A stretch of 64,000 bases of DNA. It comes from Pedobacter alluvionis (GTDB lineage Bacteria > Bacteroidota > Bacteroidia > Sphingobacteriales > Sphingobacteriaceae). Below are positions 16,970 through 26,698 of this stretch, one piece after another. The stretch spans positions 434,001-498,000 of the forward strand of contig NZ_RCCK01000013.1 in NCBI RefSeq assembly GCF_003664035.1, written 5' to 3'. The notes below the pieces were generated by a model that was not told where the DNA came from, ran no database searches, and saw nothing but the letters and a program-made list of their open reading frames with translations. The first letter of the stretch is position 1, and the number at the start of each line of letters is the position of its first letter. The translations under genes were made by a program, and so were the position numbers.

Positions 16970-18643
16970 ATGAAACATATTTCTGGTCGTTTATGCCATA
17001 TAAAAGTAGCTCTCGCATGCTTAATTTTATCTTCTGCAGGTTCTGCCATGGCTCAACAAAAGCAAAACTTACCCATTATTCAGCAGGTTAAATTTAAAAA
17101 AGATACCACTAGCATTACCCGCTTTGGAGCAAAAGGTGATGGCATTACCTTAAATACCGAAAGCATTAATAAAACGATTGCCAGCGTTAGCCAAAAAGGC
17201 GGAGGTGTGGTATTAATCCCCTCAGGCTTGTGGTTAACCGGTCCTATCGAGTTAAAAAGTAATGTTAACCTGCACTTAAAACGTGATGCAATACTTCAGT
17301 TTACGGCTGATTTTAACCAGTATAAACTCGTTCAGGGAAATTGGGAAGGTCAGCCTGCATGGCGAAACCAGAGTCCGATTTCGGGTGTAAACCTCGAAAA
17401 TATTGCCATTACCGGAAGCGGGATCATTGATGGCAACGGTGGTGCCTGGCGCATGGTTAAAAAAGATAAACTTACCGAAACACAGTGGAAAACCCTGGTT
17501 GCCTCTGGTGGTGTAGTGAGGGCCGATGGAAAAATGTGGTACCCTTCAGAGAAAACGGTTAAGGGTTCGAATACTAAAAATGCAGGCGTAATTGAGGCGG
17601 GTAAAACAGCAGCAGATTATCAAGATATTAAAGATTTTCTCCGTCCGAACTTATTGGTATTAACGGGTTGTAAAAAAATTCTTTTAGAAGGTGTTACCTT
17701 TCAGAATTCACCAGCTTGGAATTTGCATCCCTTGCTTTGCGAGGATTTAACCTTGAGAAATTTACAGGTGAAAAATCCCTGGTTTGCACAGAATGGCGAT
17801 GGAGTTGATGTTGAATCTTGCAAAAATGTATTGATTGAAGGCAGCACTTTTGATGTGGGAGACGATGGCATCTGCATTAAATCTGGTCGCGATGAAGCTG
17901 GCCGTAAACGTGGTGTACCAACTGAAAATGTAATTGTAAGAAATAATATCGTTTATCATGCACATGGCGGCTTTGTAATCGGTAGCGAAATGAGCGGTGG
18001 TGCAAAAAACATCTGGGTGTACGACTGTTCATTTATCGGTACCGATATCGGTCTGCGTTTTAAAACCACCCGCGGTCGTGGTGGTGTGGTTGAAAATATT
18101 TATATCAACAACATCAACATGATTGATATTCCTGGCGAAGCCATTTTATTCGACATGTATTATGCTGCGGTTGATCCGGTTCCTTTAGCTGGCGAAAAAC
18201 GTGAAGCCATTAAAACGGTTACCGTTCCTGTTACTGAAGCCACTCCACAGTTCAAAAACTTTTACATTAAAGATGTAGTAGCCAATGGTGCTGAAAAAGC
18301 CATATTTTTCAGGGGATTACCAGAAATGAACATCAAAGATGTGCATCTCGAAAACGTAACCATAAAAGCCAAAAAAGGCATCGAAATTATTGAGGCATCG
18401 GGAATTTTTTTGAAAAACGTAAATGTAATTACTGATAATACCAGTCCGGTGGTGATGATTCAGAACGGTTCTAATATCAACATCAGCAACCTTAGCTATC
18501 CAATTAACAGCAAAATTTTATTTGATGTTTCAGGCGAAAAATCAAAGGGGATAAAAATTAGCGGAACCGATGTTTCCAAAGCGAAAACGGCTTCCGTTTT
18601 GAGTACTGAAGTAGATAAAAAAGCACTGGAAATTTCAAAATAA
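16970..18643 (+). CDS. GH28 polygalacturonase (exo-type likely)
   Basis: A 557-residue glycoside hydrolase of family 28, which hydrolyses alpha-1,4-galacturonan. The signal peptide spans about residues 1-29 and ends in GSAMAQQ. The parallel beta-helix carries the catalytic set: QNGDGVDVESC, VGDDGICIKSGRD, AHGGFVIGSEMSGG and RFKTTRGRGG. The length and the presence of SRFG-like N-terminal strands match Bacteroidota exo-polygalacturonases. The ATG at 16970 was chosen because it gives the signal peptide directly; the frame extends 28 residues further upstream without family resemblance. The GH105 gene starts 7 bases after the stop. Confidence 0.94.
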   Translation: MKHISGRLCHIKVALACLILSSAGSAMAQQKQNLPIIQQVKFKKDTTSITRFGAKGDGITLNTESINKTIASVSQKGGGVVLIPSGLWLTGPIELKSNVNLHLKRDAILQFTADFNQYKLVQGNWEGQPAWRNQSPISGVNLENIAITGSGIIDGNGGAWRMVKKDKLTETQWKTLVASGGVVRADGKMWYPSEKTVKGSNTKNAGVIEAGKTAADYQDIKDFLRPNLLVLTGCKKILLEGVTFQNSPAWNLHPLLCEDLTLRNLQVKNPWFAQNGDGVDVESCKNVLIEGSTFDVGDDGICIKSGRDEAGRKRGVPTENVIVRNNIVYHAHGGFVIGSEMSGGAKNIWVYDCSFIGTDIGLRFKTTRGRGGVVENIYINNINMIDIPGEAILFDMYYAAVDPVPLAGEKREAIKTVTVPVTEATPQFKNFYIKDVVANGAEKAIFFRGLPEMNIKDVHLENVTIKAKKGIEIIEASGIFLKNVNVITDNTSPVVMIQNGSNINISNLSYPINSKILFDVSGEKSKGIKISGTDVSKAKTASVLSTEVDKKALEISK

Positions 18644-18650
18644 CAGCATC

Positions 18651-20582
18651 ATGAAGCAATCAATCTTATTTAGAGCAGCTGCACTTATTGGTTTTTCCAT
18701 TTTAACACAAAGTGGATTTGCCCAAAAGAAACTGTCGGAACAGTTAACCCTAACGGCAATGGAACAGCTATGGCAGGATACTACTGTTTTAAAAGGACCA
18801 AAGGGCCCTAGATGGTCGTACGATATGGGAGTGGTTTTGGAAGGTGCTGCATCGGTTTGGCGCAATACTGGCGATGGAAAATATTTCAAATACATCCAAA
18901 GTTCTATGGATGCTTATCTGGATAAAGAGGGAAATATCACCACCTATAAACCAGATGATTTTAATATCGATAACATTAAAAATGGTCGCGCTTTATTGTT
19001 GTTGTACAAAGTTACCGGACAGCAGAAATATCTGTTAGCTGCAACTAAATTATACGATCAGCTGCAAAAACAGCCGCGTACTAAAGAAGGTGGCTTTTGG
19101 CATAAGAAAATTTATCCGAACCAGATGTGGCTGGATGGTTTGTACATGGGCGAACCTTTCTATGCAGAATACGCCAAACTGATGAAAAAAGATGCTGCTT
19201 TTGATGACATTGCCAAGCAGTTTATCCTCATGGAAAAAAACGCCCGTGATGCAAAAACAGGTTTGCTTTACCATGGCTATGATGAAAGCAGAACTGAACA
19301 GTGGGCGGATAAAACAAGCGGGCGATCACCAAACTTTTGGGCCAGGGCAATGGGCTGGTACATCATGGCTTTGGTAGATGTGTTAGATAATTTTCCGGCC
19401 GATCATCCACAAAGGAAAGAATTACTGGCTATTTTAAACCGTACAGCAACAGCGGTGTTAAAGTACCAGGATCCGAAATCGGGTGTTTGGTTTGATATTT
19501 TGGATATGCCAGCCCGTAAAGGAAATTACCTGGAAAGTTCGGCATCGAGCATGTTTGTGTACGGCTTAGCCAAAGGAGTACGTAAAGGTTGGTTGGCACC
19601 TTCGTTTATGGCAGCAGCTAATAAAGGTTATGCAGGTTTAAAGAAAGAATTTATAGAAAAAGCAGGCGATGAAAGGGTAAACTTGACCAAAACCGTTTCC
19701 GTATCTGGTTTAGGCGGAAAGCCTAAATACCGCGATGGCAGCTTCGATTATTATATCAGTGAAAAAGTAATTACCAACGACCCTAAAGGGATGGGCGCAT
19801 TTGTATGTGCCGCTGCCGAAATGGAAGTTGATCAGCTGCCAAAACATGGAAAAGGTTTAACAGTTACAGTTGATAATTTCTTCAACAACGAATACATGAC
19901 CGGTCCAACCGGAGATAAAATCCCTTTCCATTACCTATGGGAAGAAGATGATAACAACGGATTCTCTTTATTCGGTAAAGTATTTAACGATGCTGGTGTA
20001 AAAACCAGGACGCTTAAAACTGCGCCAACAACTTCAAATCTAAAAGGAACCAACATTTACATTATTGTAGATCCAGATACCGAAAAAGAAACGGCAAACC
20101 CGAATTTCATGAATGCTGCATACGCGAAACAGATCAGTGAGTGGGTAAAAGGAGGTGGCGTTTTGGTACTGCTCTTGAACGATGTGGGCAACTGCGAAAT
20201 TTCGAAATTTAATGTACTACCTGAAACGTTTGGAATTCATTTTAATGAAGATAGCCGCAATAAAGTTCAGGGCGCAAATTTTGAACAGGGTGCAATAAAA
20301 ATCCCGGCAGGGAATTCTGTTTTCAAGACGGCCAAAAAAGTGTACATCAAAGAAATTTCGACCATTGTGGCGAAAAATCCCGCTGTTCCTGCTTTAACCG
20401 ATAAAGGAGATGTGATTGTTGCTACTGCAAAATATGGTAAAGGAACAGTTTTCGCGGTGGGCGATCCCTGGTTTTATAATGAATATATCGACGGTAGAAA
20501 ATTACCTGCTGAATTTGAAAATTTTAAAGCTACGAATGATTTGGTGAGCTGGCTGATTAAGCAGGTGCCCGGGAAGAAGTAA
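18651..20582 (+). CDS. GH105 unsaturated (rhamno)galacturonyl hydrolase with a C-terminal DUF4350-like domain
   Basis: A 643-residue exported protein (signal peptide through GFAQKK). Residues of about 30-380 form the (alpha/alpha)6 barrel of GH105, with MWLDGLYMGEPFYAEYA carrying the catalytic Asp and RSPNFWARAMGWYIMALVDV and LESSASSMFVYGLAKG typical of the family. GH105 enzymes remove the 4,5-unsaturated uronate left by pectate lyases. The last 240 or so residues are extra. They contain IIVDPDTEKE, ISEWVKGGGVLVLLLND and GKGTVFAVGDPWFYNEY, the look of a DUF4350/GATase-like fold. Such a tail is not part of the minimal enzyme and may bind sugar or a partner. Confidence 0.9.
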   Translation: MKQSILFRAAALIGFSILTQSGFAQKKLSEQLTLTAMEQLWQDTTVLKGPKGPRWSYDMGVVLEGAASVWRNTGDGKYFKYIQSSMDAYLDKEGNITTYKPDDFNIDNIKNGRALLLLYKVTGQQKYLLAATKLYDQLQKQPRTKEGGFWHKKIYPNQMWLDGLYMGEPFYAEYAKLMKKDAAFDDIAKQFILMEKNARDAKTGLLYHGYDESRTEQWADKTSGRSPNFWARAMGWYIMALVDVLDNFPADHPQRKELLAILNRTATAVLKYQDPKSGVWFDILDMPARKGNYLESSASSMFVYGLAKGVRKGWLAPSFMAAANKGYAGLKKEFIEKAGDERVNLTKTVSVSGLGGKPKYRDGSFDYYISEKVITNDPKGMGAFVCAAAEMEVDQLPKHGKGLTVTVDNFFNNEYMTGPTGDKIPFHYLWEEDDNNGFSLFGKVFNDAGVKTRTLKTAPTTSNLKGTNIYIIVDPDTEKETANPNFMNAAYAKQISEWVKGGGVLVLLLNDVGNCEISKFNVLPETFGIHFNEDSRNKVQGANFEQGAIKIPAGNSVFKTAKKVYIKEISTIVAKNPAVPALTDKGDVIVATAKYGKGTVFAVGDPWFYNEYIDGRKLPAEFENFKATNDLVSWLIKQVPGKK

Positions 20583-20620
20583 GGTTAACCGCAGATGAAA
20601 AGGATGAACACAGATAAATA

Positions 20621-20671
20621 ATGGTTCGTGGAGATACGAACCATGGCGAAGGAGATACGAACCATGGCGAA
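20621..20671. repeat. Perfect 21-bp tandem repeat with a hairpin
   Basis: A 21-base unit (20630-20650) starting GGAGATACGAACC is repeated exactly at 20651-20671. ATGGTTCGT (20621-20629) pairs with ACGAACCAT (20636-20644). The surrounding CCGCAGATGAAAAGG and TCCGTGTTAATCCGTGCCTC sequence has the look of common Bacteroidota intergenic repeats. Confidence 0.65.
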
Positions 20672-20752
20672 TAAAAAAGAAAAGTCCTCCGTGTTAATCC
20701 GTGCCTCCGTGGCAAACAAAAACCATGACATACGGAAACAAAAAGAAAATTA

Positions 20753-20766
20753 GTGGTCTGGACCAC
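20753..20766. repeat. Short palindrome just before the pectate lyase gene
   Basis: GTGGTC (20753-20758) pairs with GACCAC (20761-20766) around TG, 14 bases before the PL10 start. It could be a regulator site or part of the repeat upstream. Confidence 0.35.
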
Positions 20767-20779
20767 GGAACAAACAAAA

Positions 20780-21793
20780 ATGATGAAAATAAAAATATTG
20801 TTCACCCTAATCTGCAGCACTTTATTACTATCGTGTTATGCCCAGCAGCCTACCGATTCTACGGCAGATAAAATGCTTGTTTATCAATTAGGCAATGGTG
20901 GCTGGCCAAAGCAACTGGATGATAAAAGTGTGGTTAACTACGGTGCAGCTTTAACCCCTGAGTTATTGGCCAAAATAAAAGCCACTAAAGATTTACATGC
21001 TACTTTCGATAATAAAGCCACCAGCAGAGAAGTGGTTTACCTGGTAAAAGCCTATAAAAAAACACAGAATAAGGCTTATTTAGCGGCAGCTGAAAAAGGA
21101 TTGGATTATATTTTATCCGCTCAATATGCCAATGGTGGCTGGCCTCAATATTATCCTGATAAAGCTTCGTACCGTTCAGAAATTACTTACAACGATGATG
21201 CGATGATCAATGTTCTGAACATTTTACAGGATATTGCCACGCAAACGAACGATTTCGAAGTGGTAAATCTAGCTTATATTAAAAAGGCAGAAAAAGCAGT
21301 TACAAAAGGAATAGACTGTATTTTAAAAACACAGGTAAAACAGAATGGAACATTAAGCATTTGGGCTGCGCAATACGATAAAGATTCGATGTTGCCTGCA
21401 AAAGCCAGGGCATTTGAGCCGGCCTCATTAAGCACAAGTGAATCGGTGGGTATTGTTCGTTTCCTGATGAGGCTTAAAAACCCATCACCAGAAGTAAAAA
21501 ATGCAATTGCAGCAGCAGTGAAATGGTTTGATACTTATAAAATAGTTGGTTACCGCTTCGATCGGAACAAAAATATTTCAGCTTTAGTCGCGGATCATAC
21601 TGCCAACACCTGGGCGCGTTTTTACGACCTTGATAAAAATACCCCGATTTTCGGCGACCGCGACAATACAATTAAAACAAAATTGGAAGAGTTAAGTCCC
21701 GAAAGGCGCAACGGTTATGCCTGGTACGGTAACTGGGGACAAAAATTAATTGAAAAAGAATACCCGAAGTGGTTAAGCACGAATGGGAAATAA
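20780..21793 (+). CDS. Pectate lyase, PL10 family
   Basis: A 337-residue exported lyase (signal peptide MMKIKILFTLICSTLLLSCYAQQ, perhaps a lipoprotein signal with LLSC). It cleaves de-esterified polygalacturonate by beta-elimination. Family traits are GNGGWPKQ, STFDNKAT-like DATFDNKATSREV, a YANGGWPQYYPD repeat and EPASLSTSESVGIVRFLM. The fold is an all-helical toroid. The unsaturated ends it makes are substrates for the GH105 enzyme upstream. The ATG at 20780 (or 20783) is used; the nine residues before it belong to a repeat-like spacer. Confidence 0.92.
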   Translation: MMKIKILFTLICSTLLLSCYAQQPTDSTADKMLVYQLGNGGWPKQLDDKSVVNYGAALTPELLAKIKATKDLHATFDNKATSREVVYLVKAYKKTQNKAYLAAAEKGLDYILSAQYANGGWPQYYPDKASYRSEITYNDDAMINVLNILQDIATQTNDFEVVNLAYIKKAEKAVTKGIDCILKTQVKQNGTLSIWAAQYDKDSMLPAKARAFEPASLSTSESVGIVRFLMRLKNPSPEVKNAIAAAVKWFDTYKIVGYRFDRNKNISALVADHTANTWARFYDLDKNTPIFGDRDNTIKTKLEELSPERRNGYAWYGNWGQKLIEKEYPKWLSTNGK

Positions 21794-21809
21794 ATAAAAA
21801 AATAAAAAT

Positions 21810-21876
21810 CGTCATTGCGAGGCACGAATCAATCCTACTACTATGGGTGGGAACTCCTTCATTACTTGCAATGACG
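21810..21876. repeat. CGTCATTGC...GCAATGACG hairpin repeat
   Basis: CGTCATTGC (21810-21818) and GCAATGACG (21868-21876) enclose GAGGCACGAATCAATCC-like sequence. The same arms and GAGGCACGAA wording recur at 56461-56555. It lies between the PL10 and uxaB genes. Confidence 0.75.
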
Positions 21877-21890
21877 GAAACTGCAAGAAT

Positions 21891-23402
21891 ATGATTTTAA
21901 ACAAAGAAAATTTAAAAAACATTAACGGCGACAAGGTTACAAAACCTACGGCCGAAATTTTAGCCTTGCCCGAAAAAGTAATCCAGTTTGGAACGGGTGT
22001 TTTATTGCGCGGTCTGCCAGATTATTTTATCGATAAAGCCAATCAAAAAGGTATTTTTAATGGTAGGGTCTTGGTCGTTAAATCTACTTCAAGAGGTGGT
22101 GCTGACGAATTTGCGAAGCAAGACAATTTATATACCCTTTGTGTAAAAGGTATTGAAGATGGTGTTAATGTTGAAGAAAACTCAATCAACGCTTCGATCA
22201 GCCGGGTTTTGTCGGCTTCACAAGATTGGACCGAAATTTTAAAAGCCGCCCATCAGGCAGAAATGCAGGTCGTAATTTCGAATACCACTGAAGTTGGAAT
22301 CGTTAAAAGCGAGGATAAAATTACCGATAATCCGCCACAATCTTACCCGGGCAAATTATTGGCCTTTCTGCATGAAAGATATAAAGCCTTTAATGGTTCA
22401 GCAGAAAGCGGAATGGTGATCGTGCCAACGGAACTCATCAGCGATAACGCCGATAAATTGAAAGAAATTGTACTGGATCTTGCTATCCAGAATAAATTGG
22501 GATGGGATTTCGAAAACTGGTTAAAAACCGCCAATCACTTCTGTAAAACTTTAGTTGATCGGATTGTGCCGGGAAAACTTCCGGAGGCTGAACAAAAAGC
22601 CATCGAAAACGAATTGGGTTACGAAGACGAACTCATGATCATGGCCGAACCTTTCAGGCTTTGGGCAATCGAATCATCAAGCGAAAAAGTGAAAGAAGTG
22701 TTATCCTTCTCAAAAGCAGACAAAGGCATTTTCATTGTTCCTTCCATAGATAAATTTAAAGAACTAAAACTTCGTTTGCTTAATGGAACACATACCATTA
22801 GCTGCGGTTTGGCGATTTTAGCAGGCTTTAATACGGTAAAAGAAGCGATGGCCAATAACGATTTCGCCAGCAACGTATTAAAATTGATGAAGGAGGAAAT
22901 TGCTCCTGTTGTGGTAAATGAAGACATTACTTATGATGAAGCCCTGGCATTTGCCGAAAGTGTGGTCGATCGTTTCAGTAATCCTTTTTTAGAGCACCAA
23001 TGGCAGGCCATTACCTTAAACTTCACTTCAAAAATGCAGATGCGCAACATGCCGCTCATCAGAAAGTATTATGCCTTAAAAAATGAAGTGCCGCAACTTA
23101 CCGCTTTGGGTGTTGCTGCTTATATTCTTTTTATGAATGTAAACAAAGATGGGGATATTTATACGGCCAGCATTAACGGAAAAACCTTCCCTATACAAGA
23201 TGAATTTGCGGAAGTGTTATACGAATACTGGAAACATCCTGAAACCGTTGTAGATAATACCCTTGGCGACAGACGCCTTTGGGATAAAAACCTGAACAAT
23301 TATCCCGGCTTTAACGCAGCCGTAAAATCATACGTTGAATTATTACAAAATAAGGGTGCAAAAGAAACTTTAAGTAACTTGCATTCAGAAAGAACAATTT
23401 AA
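21891..23402 (+). CDS. uxaB: Tagaturonate reductase
   Basis: A 503-residue protein of the mannitol dehydrogenase family that reduces D-tagaturonate to D-altronate with NADH. The Rossmann start is PEKVIQFGTGVLLRGLPDYFIDKAN. The helical domain includes LRLLNGTHTISCGLAILAG and the substrate/catalytic stretch around NFTSKMQMRNMP. I use the ATG at 21891 (MILNKENLKN). An in-frame ATG at 21843 lies inside a hairpin repeat and would add 16 unrelated residues. The altronate dehydratase follows with a one-base gap. Confidence 0.94.
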   Translation: MILNKENLKNINGDKVTKPTAEILALPEKVIQFGTGVLLRGLPDYFIDKANQKGIFNGRVLVVKSTSRGGADEFAKQDNLYTLCVKGIEDGVNVEENSINASISRVLSASQDWTEILKAAHQAEMQVVISNTTEVGIVKSEDKITDNPPQSYPGKLLAFLHERYKAFNGSAESGMVIVPTELISDNADKLKEIVLDLAIQNKLGWDFENWLKTANHFCKTLVDRIVPGKLPEAEQKAIENELGYEDELMIMAEPFRLWAIESSSEKVKEVLSFSKADKGIFIVPSIDKFKELKLRLLNGTHTISCGLAILAGFNTVKEAMANNDFASNVLKLMKEEIAPVVVNEDITYDEALAFAESVVDRFSNPFLEHQWQAITLNFTSKMQMRNMPLIRKYYALKNEVPQLTALGVAAYILFMNVNKDGDIYTASINGKTFPIQDEFAEVLYEYWKHPETVVDNTLGDRRLWDKNLNNYPGFNAAVKSYVELLQNKGAKETLSNLHSERTI

Positions 23403-23403
23403 A

Positions 23404-25050
23404 ATGGTTACTAGAATTTTAAAAATCCACCCTAACGACAATGTTCTTGTTGCCCTGCAAAATCTTGCAAAAGGCGAAACCGTTATCCACGATGGGCAGG
23501 AATATATTTTACAGGATGATATCCAGGCCAAGCATAAATTTTTTATGCAGGATATGAATGCAGGAGATCACATTATGATGTATGGTGTATTGGTAGGAAA
23601 GGCACAACATTTCATTCTAAAAGGTGGGTTAATGGATACCGAAAATACCAAACATGCTTCTGATCCTTACGAATTTCGTCCATACCATTATGAGTGGCAT
23701 GCGCCCGATGTTTCCAAATTTGAAGGCAGAACCTTTAATGGTTATATCCGTAGCGATGGCCGTGTTGGAACTGCCAATTACTGGTTGTTCATTCCTACTG
23801 TTTTCTGCGAAAACCGCAATTTAGATGTTATCCGTGAGGCTTTGCACAATGAATTGGGTTATGCCGTAACCGATAAATATAAATCGTATGCCCATCAGTT
23901 GGTAGAGGCTTATAAAAATGGCGAGATTTTAGAAGAAGCCGATCCAGCTTCTATCGGAATGGCCAATCCATCGGCCAACCGTGTTTTTAAAAATGTTGAT
24001 GGTATTAAGTTTTTAAACCATCAGGGTGGATGTGGTGGCACCCGTCAGGATGCTGCTGTGCTGAGCAAGTTATTGGCCGCTTATGCCGATCATCCCAATG
24101 TTGCTGGTGTAACTGTGTTGAGCCTAGGCTGTCAGAACTTACAGGTGAAAGATTTTATGGACGATTTAAAACAGCGTAGTCCAAATTTCGATAAACCTCT
24201 ATTTATTTTTGAGCAGCAACAATCACAGAGCGAAGAACAGCTGGTTAAGGAAGCCATCCGTAAAACCTTTATCGGTTTAACCGAAATCAATAAAATTGAA
24301 CGTCAGCCTGCGCCGGTAAGTAAACTGGTTTTGGGTGTAAAATGTGGTGGTAGCGATGGTTTTAGTGGTATTAGTGCCAACCCTGCGGTAGGTTATACTT
24401 CCGATTTGTTGGTCGCTTTAGGCGGAACGGTGCTTTTGGCCGAATTCCCTGAACTTTGCGGTGCCGAACAACAGTTAATCGACCGTACAAAAGACGAAAC
24501 CGCTGCCCGCAAATTTATCCAGTTAATGACGGCTTACAACCAGGCTGCGGAAAATGTAGGTTCTGGATTTTTTATGAACCCGTCGCCGGGCAATATTAAA
24601 GATGGTTTAATTACCGATGCGATTAAAAGTACAGGAGCAGCTAAAAAAGGCGGAACTTCACCAGTAGAAGATGTTTTAGACTATACTGAACCGGCCACTA
24701 AACCAGGGTTAAATTTGGTTTGTACACCTGGAAATGATGTAGAGGCTACCACTGGTAAAGCAGCATCGGGTGCAACATTAATCTTATTTACCACAGGTTT
24801 AGGCACGCCAACGGGAAACCCGGTTTGCCCGACCATTAAGGTGTCAACCAATAATGCATTGACAAAACGCATGGGCGATATCATCGATATTAACTGTGGT
24901 CCGGTAATCGAAGGAGAAAAAACCATCGAACAAATGGGAGAAGATATCCTGGAATATTGCATTAAAGCGGCTAGTGGCGAAGTAATCCCTAAGGCAGTGT
25001 TGCTTAACCAGGATGACTTTATTCCATGGAAAAGAGGAGTGAGTTTGTAG
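23404..25050 (+). CDS. uxaA: Altronate dehydratase
   Basis: A 548-residue dehydratase converting D-altronate to 2-keto-3-deoxygluconate. The first 95 residues form the SAF domain (VLVALQNLAKGETVIHDG, GDHIMMYGVLVGKAQ). The large domain has NHQGGCGGTRQDA, LSLGCQNLQ and KCGGSDGFSGISANPA, cysteine- and glycine-rich segments typical of this Fe2+-dependent family, and GLGTPTGNPVCPTIK near the C-terminus. The length matches full UxaA proteins. It is tightly coupled to uxaB. Confidence 0.95.
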   Translation: MVTRILKIHPNDNVLVALQNLAKGETVIHDGQEYILQDDIQAKHKFFMQDMNAGDHIMMYGVLVGKAQHFILKGGLMDTENTKHASDPYEFRPYHYEWHAPDVSKFEGRTFNGYIRSDGRVGTANYWLFIPTVFCENRNLDVIREALHNELGYAVTDKYKSYAHQLVEAYKNGEILEEADPASIGMANPSANRVFKNVDGIKFLNHQGGCGGTRQDAAVLSKLLAAYADHPNVAGVTVLSLGCQNLQVKDFMDDLKQRSPNFDKPLFIFEQQQSQSEEQLVKEAIRKTFIGLTEINKIERQPAPVSKLVLGVKCGGSDGFSGISANPAVGYTSDLLVALGGTVLLAEFPELCGAEQQLIDRTKDETAARKFIQLMTAYNQAAENVGSGFFMNPSPGNIKDGLITDAIKSTGAAKKGGTSPVEDVLDYTEPATKPGLNLVCTPGNDVEATTGKAASGATLILFTTGLGTPTGNPVCPTIKVSTNNALTKRMGDIIDINCGPVIEGEKTIEQMGEDILEYCIKAASGEVIPKAVLLNQDDFIPWKRGVSL

Positions 25051-25095
25051 TCTGAAGTCATGAGTCCGAAGTCGTGAGTCTAAGACCAAATGCCA

Positions 25096-25170
25096 TGGTC
25101 TGTGTCCTCACAGACCACCAATAGATAAAATATAAATTGAGTTCCGGTCTGTGGGGACACAGACCGGGGC
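25096..25170. repeat. Two near-identical hairpins (GGTCTGTG...CACAGACC)
   Basis: The first hairpin (about 25098-25117) has GGTCTGTG and CACAGACC arms around TCCT. The second (about 25146-25165) has the same arms around GGGA. Each is almost the reverse complement of the other. A short direct repeat, GAAGTCATGAGTCC then GAAGTCGTGAGTCT, precedes them at about 25054-25081. They fill the uxaA-uxaC spacer. Confidence 0.75.
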
Positions 25171-25254
25171 TAATATTATCACATAAATAAAAAAATTAAT
25201 AGGTATTCGTTTTGATCAGCTTAAACGATTATCTAATGTCTCAAATCACATAGC

Positions 25255-26655
25255 ATGAAATCTTTTTTAGACGAAAATTTTCTTTTGCAAAGCAAAACAG
25301 CAGAAAAGCTTTACCACAACTTTGCAAAATCATTGCCGATTATCGATTACCATAATCACCTTATTCCGGAGCAGATTGCCAATAATACCCAGTTTGCCAA
25401 TATCAGTCAGGTTTGGCTTGCCGGCGACCATTATAAATGGAGGGCCATGCGTGCCAATGGTGTGGATGAAAAATACATCACAGGTATTGGATCAGATTAT
25501 GAGAAATTTGAGAAATGGGCTGAAACTGTTCCCTTTACTTTGCGTAATCCATTATACCACTGGACACATTTAGAACTTCAGCGATATTTCGGTGTAACAG
25601 ATTTACTGTCGGGCAAAACAGCACAGAAAATTTATGACGAATGTTCTGCAAAACTGCAAACCCCAGAGTATTCGGTACGTGGTTTGCTGGCCAAAATGAA
25701 TGTAGAGGCTGTTTGTACAACCGATGATCCATTGGATAGCTTAAACTTTCACCAGCAGTTGGCAAGAGAGGGTGCAAATTTGAAAATGTTACCTGCTTTC
25801 CGTCCGGATAAAGCGATGAACAGTGACGATATTGAAGGATTGAACGAATATATTAACAAGTTAGAAAGCGTTGCCAATAAAACCATCAGCAGTTTTCAGG
25901 ATTATATCGACGCCTTAAAAAGCCGTCACGATTACTTTGCAGATAATGGCTGTTCAGTTTCTGATCATGGTTTAGAGCAGATTTATGCCGAGGATTATAC
26001 TGAAGCCGAAATCTCCTCGATTTTTGATAAAATTCGCGCTAAACAAGGCATCTCTTACGAGGAAAACCTGAAATTTAAATCGGCCATGCTGGTTTATTTT
26101 GCAGAATGGGATCACGAGAAAGGCTGGGTGCAACAATATCATTTAGGTGCTTTGCGTAACAACAATGCCCGTATGTTAAGACAATTAGGTCCAGATACCG
26201 GTTGGGATTCAATCGGCGATTTTAGCCAGGCCCGTATGCTTTCTAAATTCCTGAACCGTTTGGATAATCAGGATAAACTGGCCAAAACCATTATTTATAA
26301 CCTTAACCCTGCCGATAACGAATTAATTGCCACCATGATTGGTAATTTTAACGATGGTTCGGTTGCGGGTAAAGTTCAGTTTGGTTCGGCCTGGTGGTTT
26401 TTGGATCAGAAAGATGGTATGATCAAACAGTTAAACGCACTATCTAACATGGGGCTTTTAAGTCGCCTGGTAGGTATGCTTACCGATTCGCGCAGTTTCC
26501 TTTCTTTCCCACGCCACGAATACTTCAGAAGGATTGTTTGTAACCTCTTTGGAGAAGATATTGAGAACGGCGAATTGCCTAACGATTTGGAATGGGTGGG
26601 CAAAATTGTTCAGGATATTTCGTACTTTAACGCAAAAAATTACTTTAAATTTTAA
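25255..26655 (+). CDS. uxaC: Glucuronate/galacturonate isomerase
   Basis: A 466-residue uronate isomerase of the amidohydrolase superfamily, converting D-galacturonate to D-tagaturonate. The N-terminal metal site is in IDYHNHLIPEQIA (HxH). Family segments include ISQVWLAGDHYKWRAMRANG, VEAVCTTDDPLDSL and MLTDSRSFLSFPRHEYFRRI with a conserved Asp/Arg. It performs the first intracellular step for imported galacturonate, upstream of uxaB and uxaA. Confidence 0.95.
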   Translation: MKSFLDENFLLQSKTAEKLYHNFAKSLPIIDYHNHLIPEQIANNTQFANISQVWLAGDHYKWRAMRANGVDEKYITGIGSDYEKFEKWAETVPFTLRNPLYHWTHLELQRYFGVTDLLSGKTAQKIYDECSAKLQTPEYSVRGLLAKMNVEAVCTTDDPLDSLNFHQQLAREGANLKMLPAFRPDKAMNSDDIEGLNEYINKLESVANKTISSFQDYIDALKSRHDYFADNGCSVSDHGLEQIYAEDYTEAEISSIFDKIRAKQGISYEENLKFKSAMLVYFAEWDHEKGWVQQYHLGALRNNNARMLRQLGPDTGWDSIGDFSQARMLSKFLNRLDNQDKLAKTIIYNLNPADNELIATMIGNFNDGSVAGKVQFGSAWWFLDQKDGMIKQLNALSNMGLLSRLVGMLTDSRSFLSFPRHEYFRRIVCNLFGEDIENGELPNDLEWVGKIVQDISYFNAKNYFKF

Positions 26656-26698
26656 CCCAAACAGGCTTTAGGAGTGTATTTCATTGGAATCAAATCAT

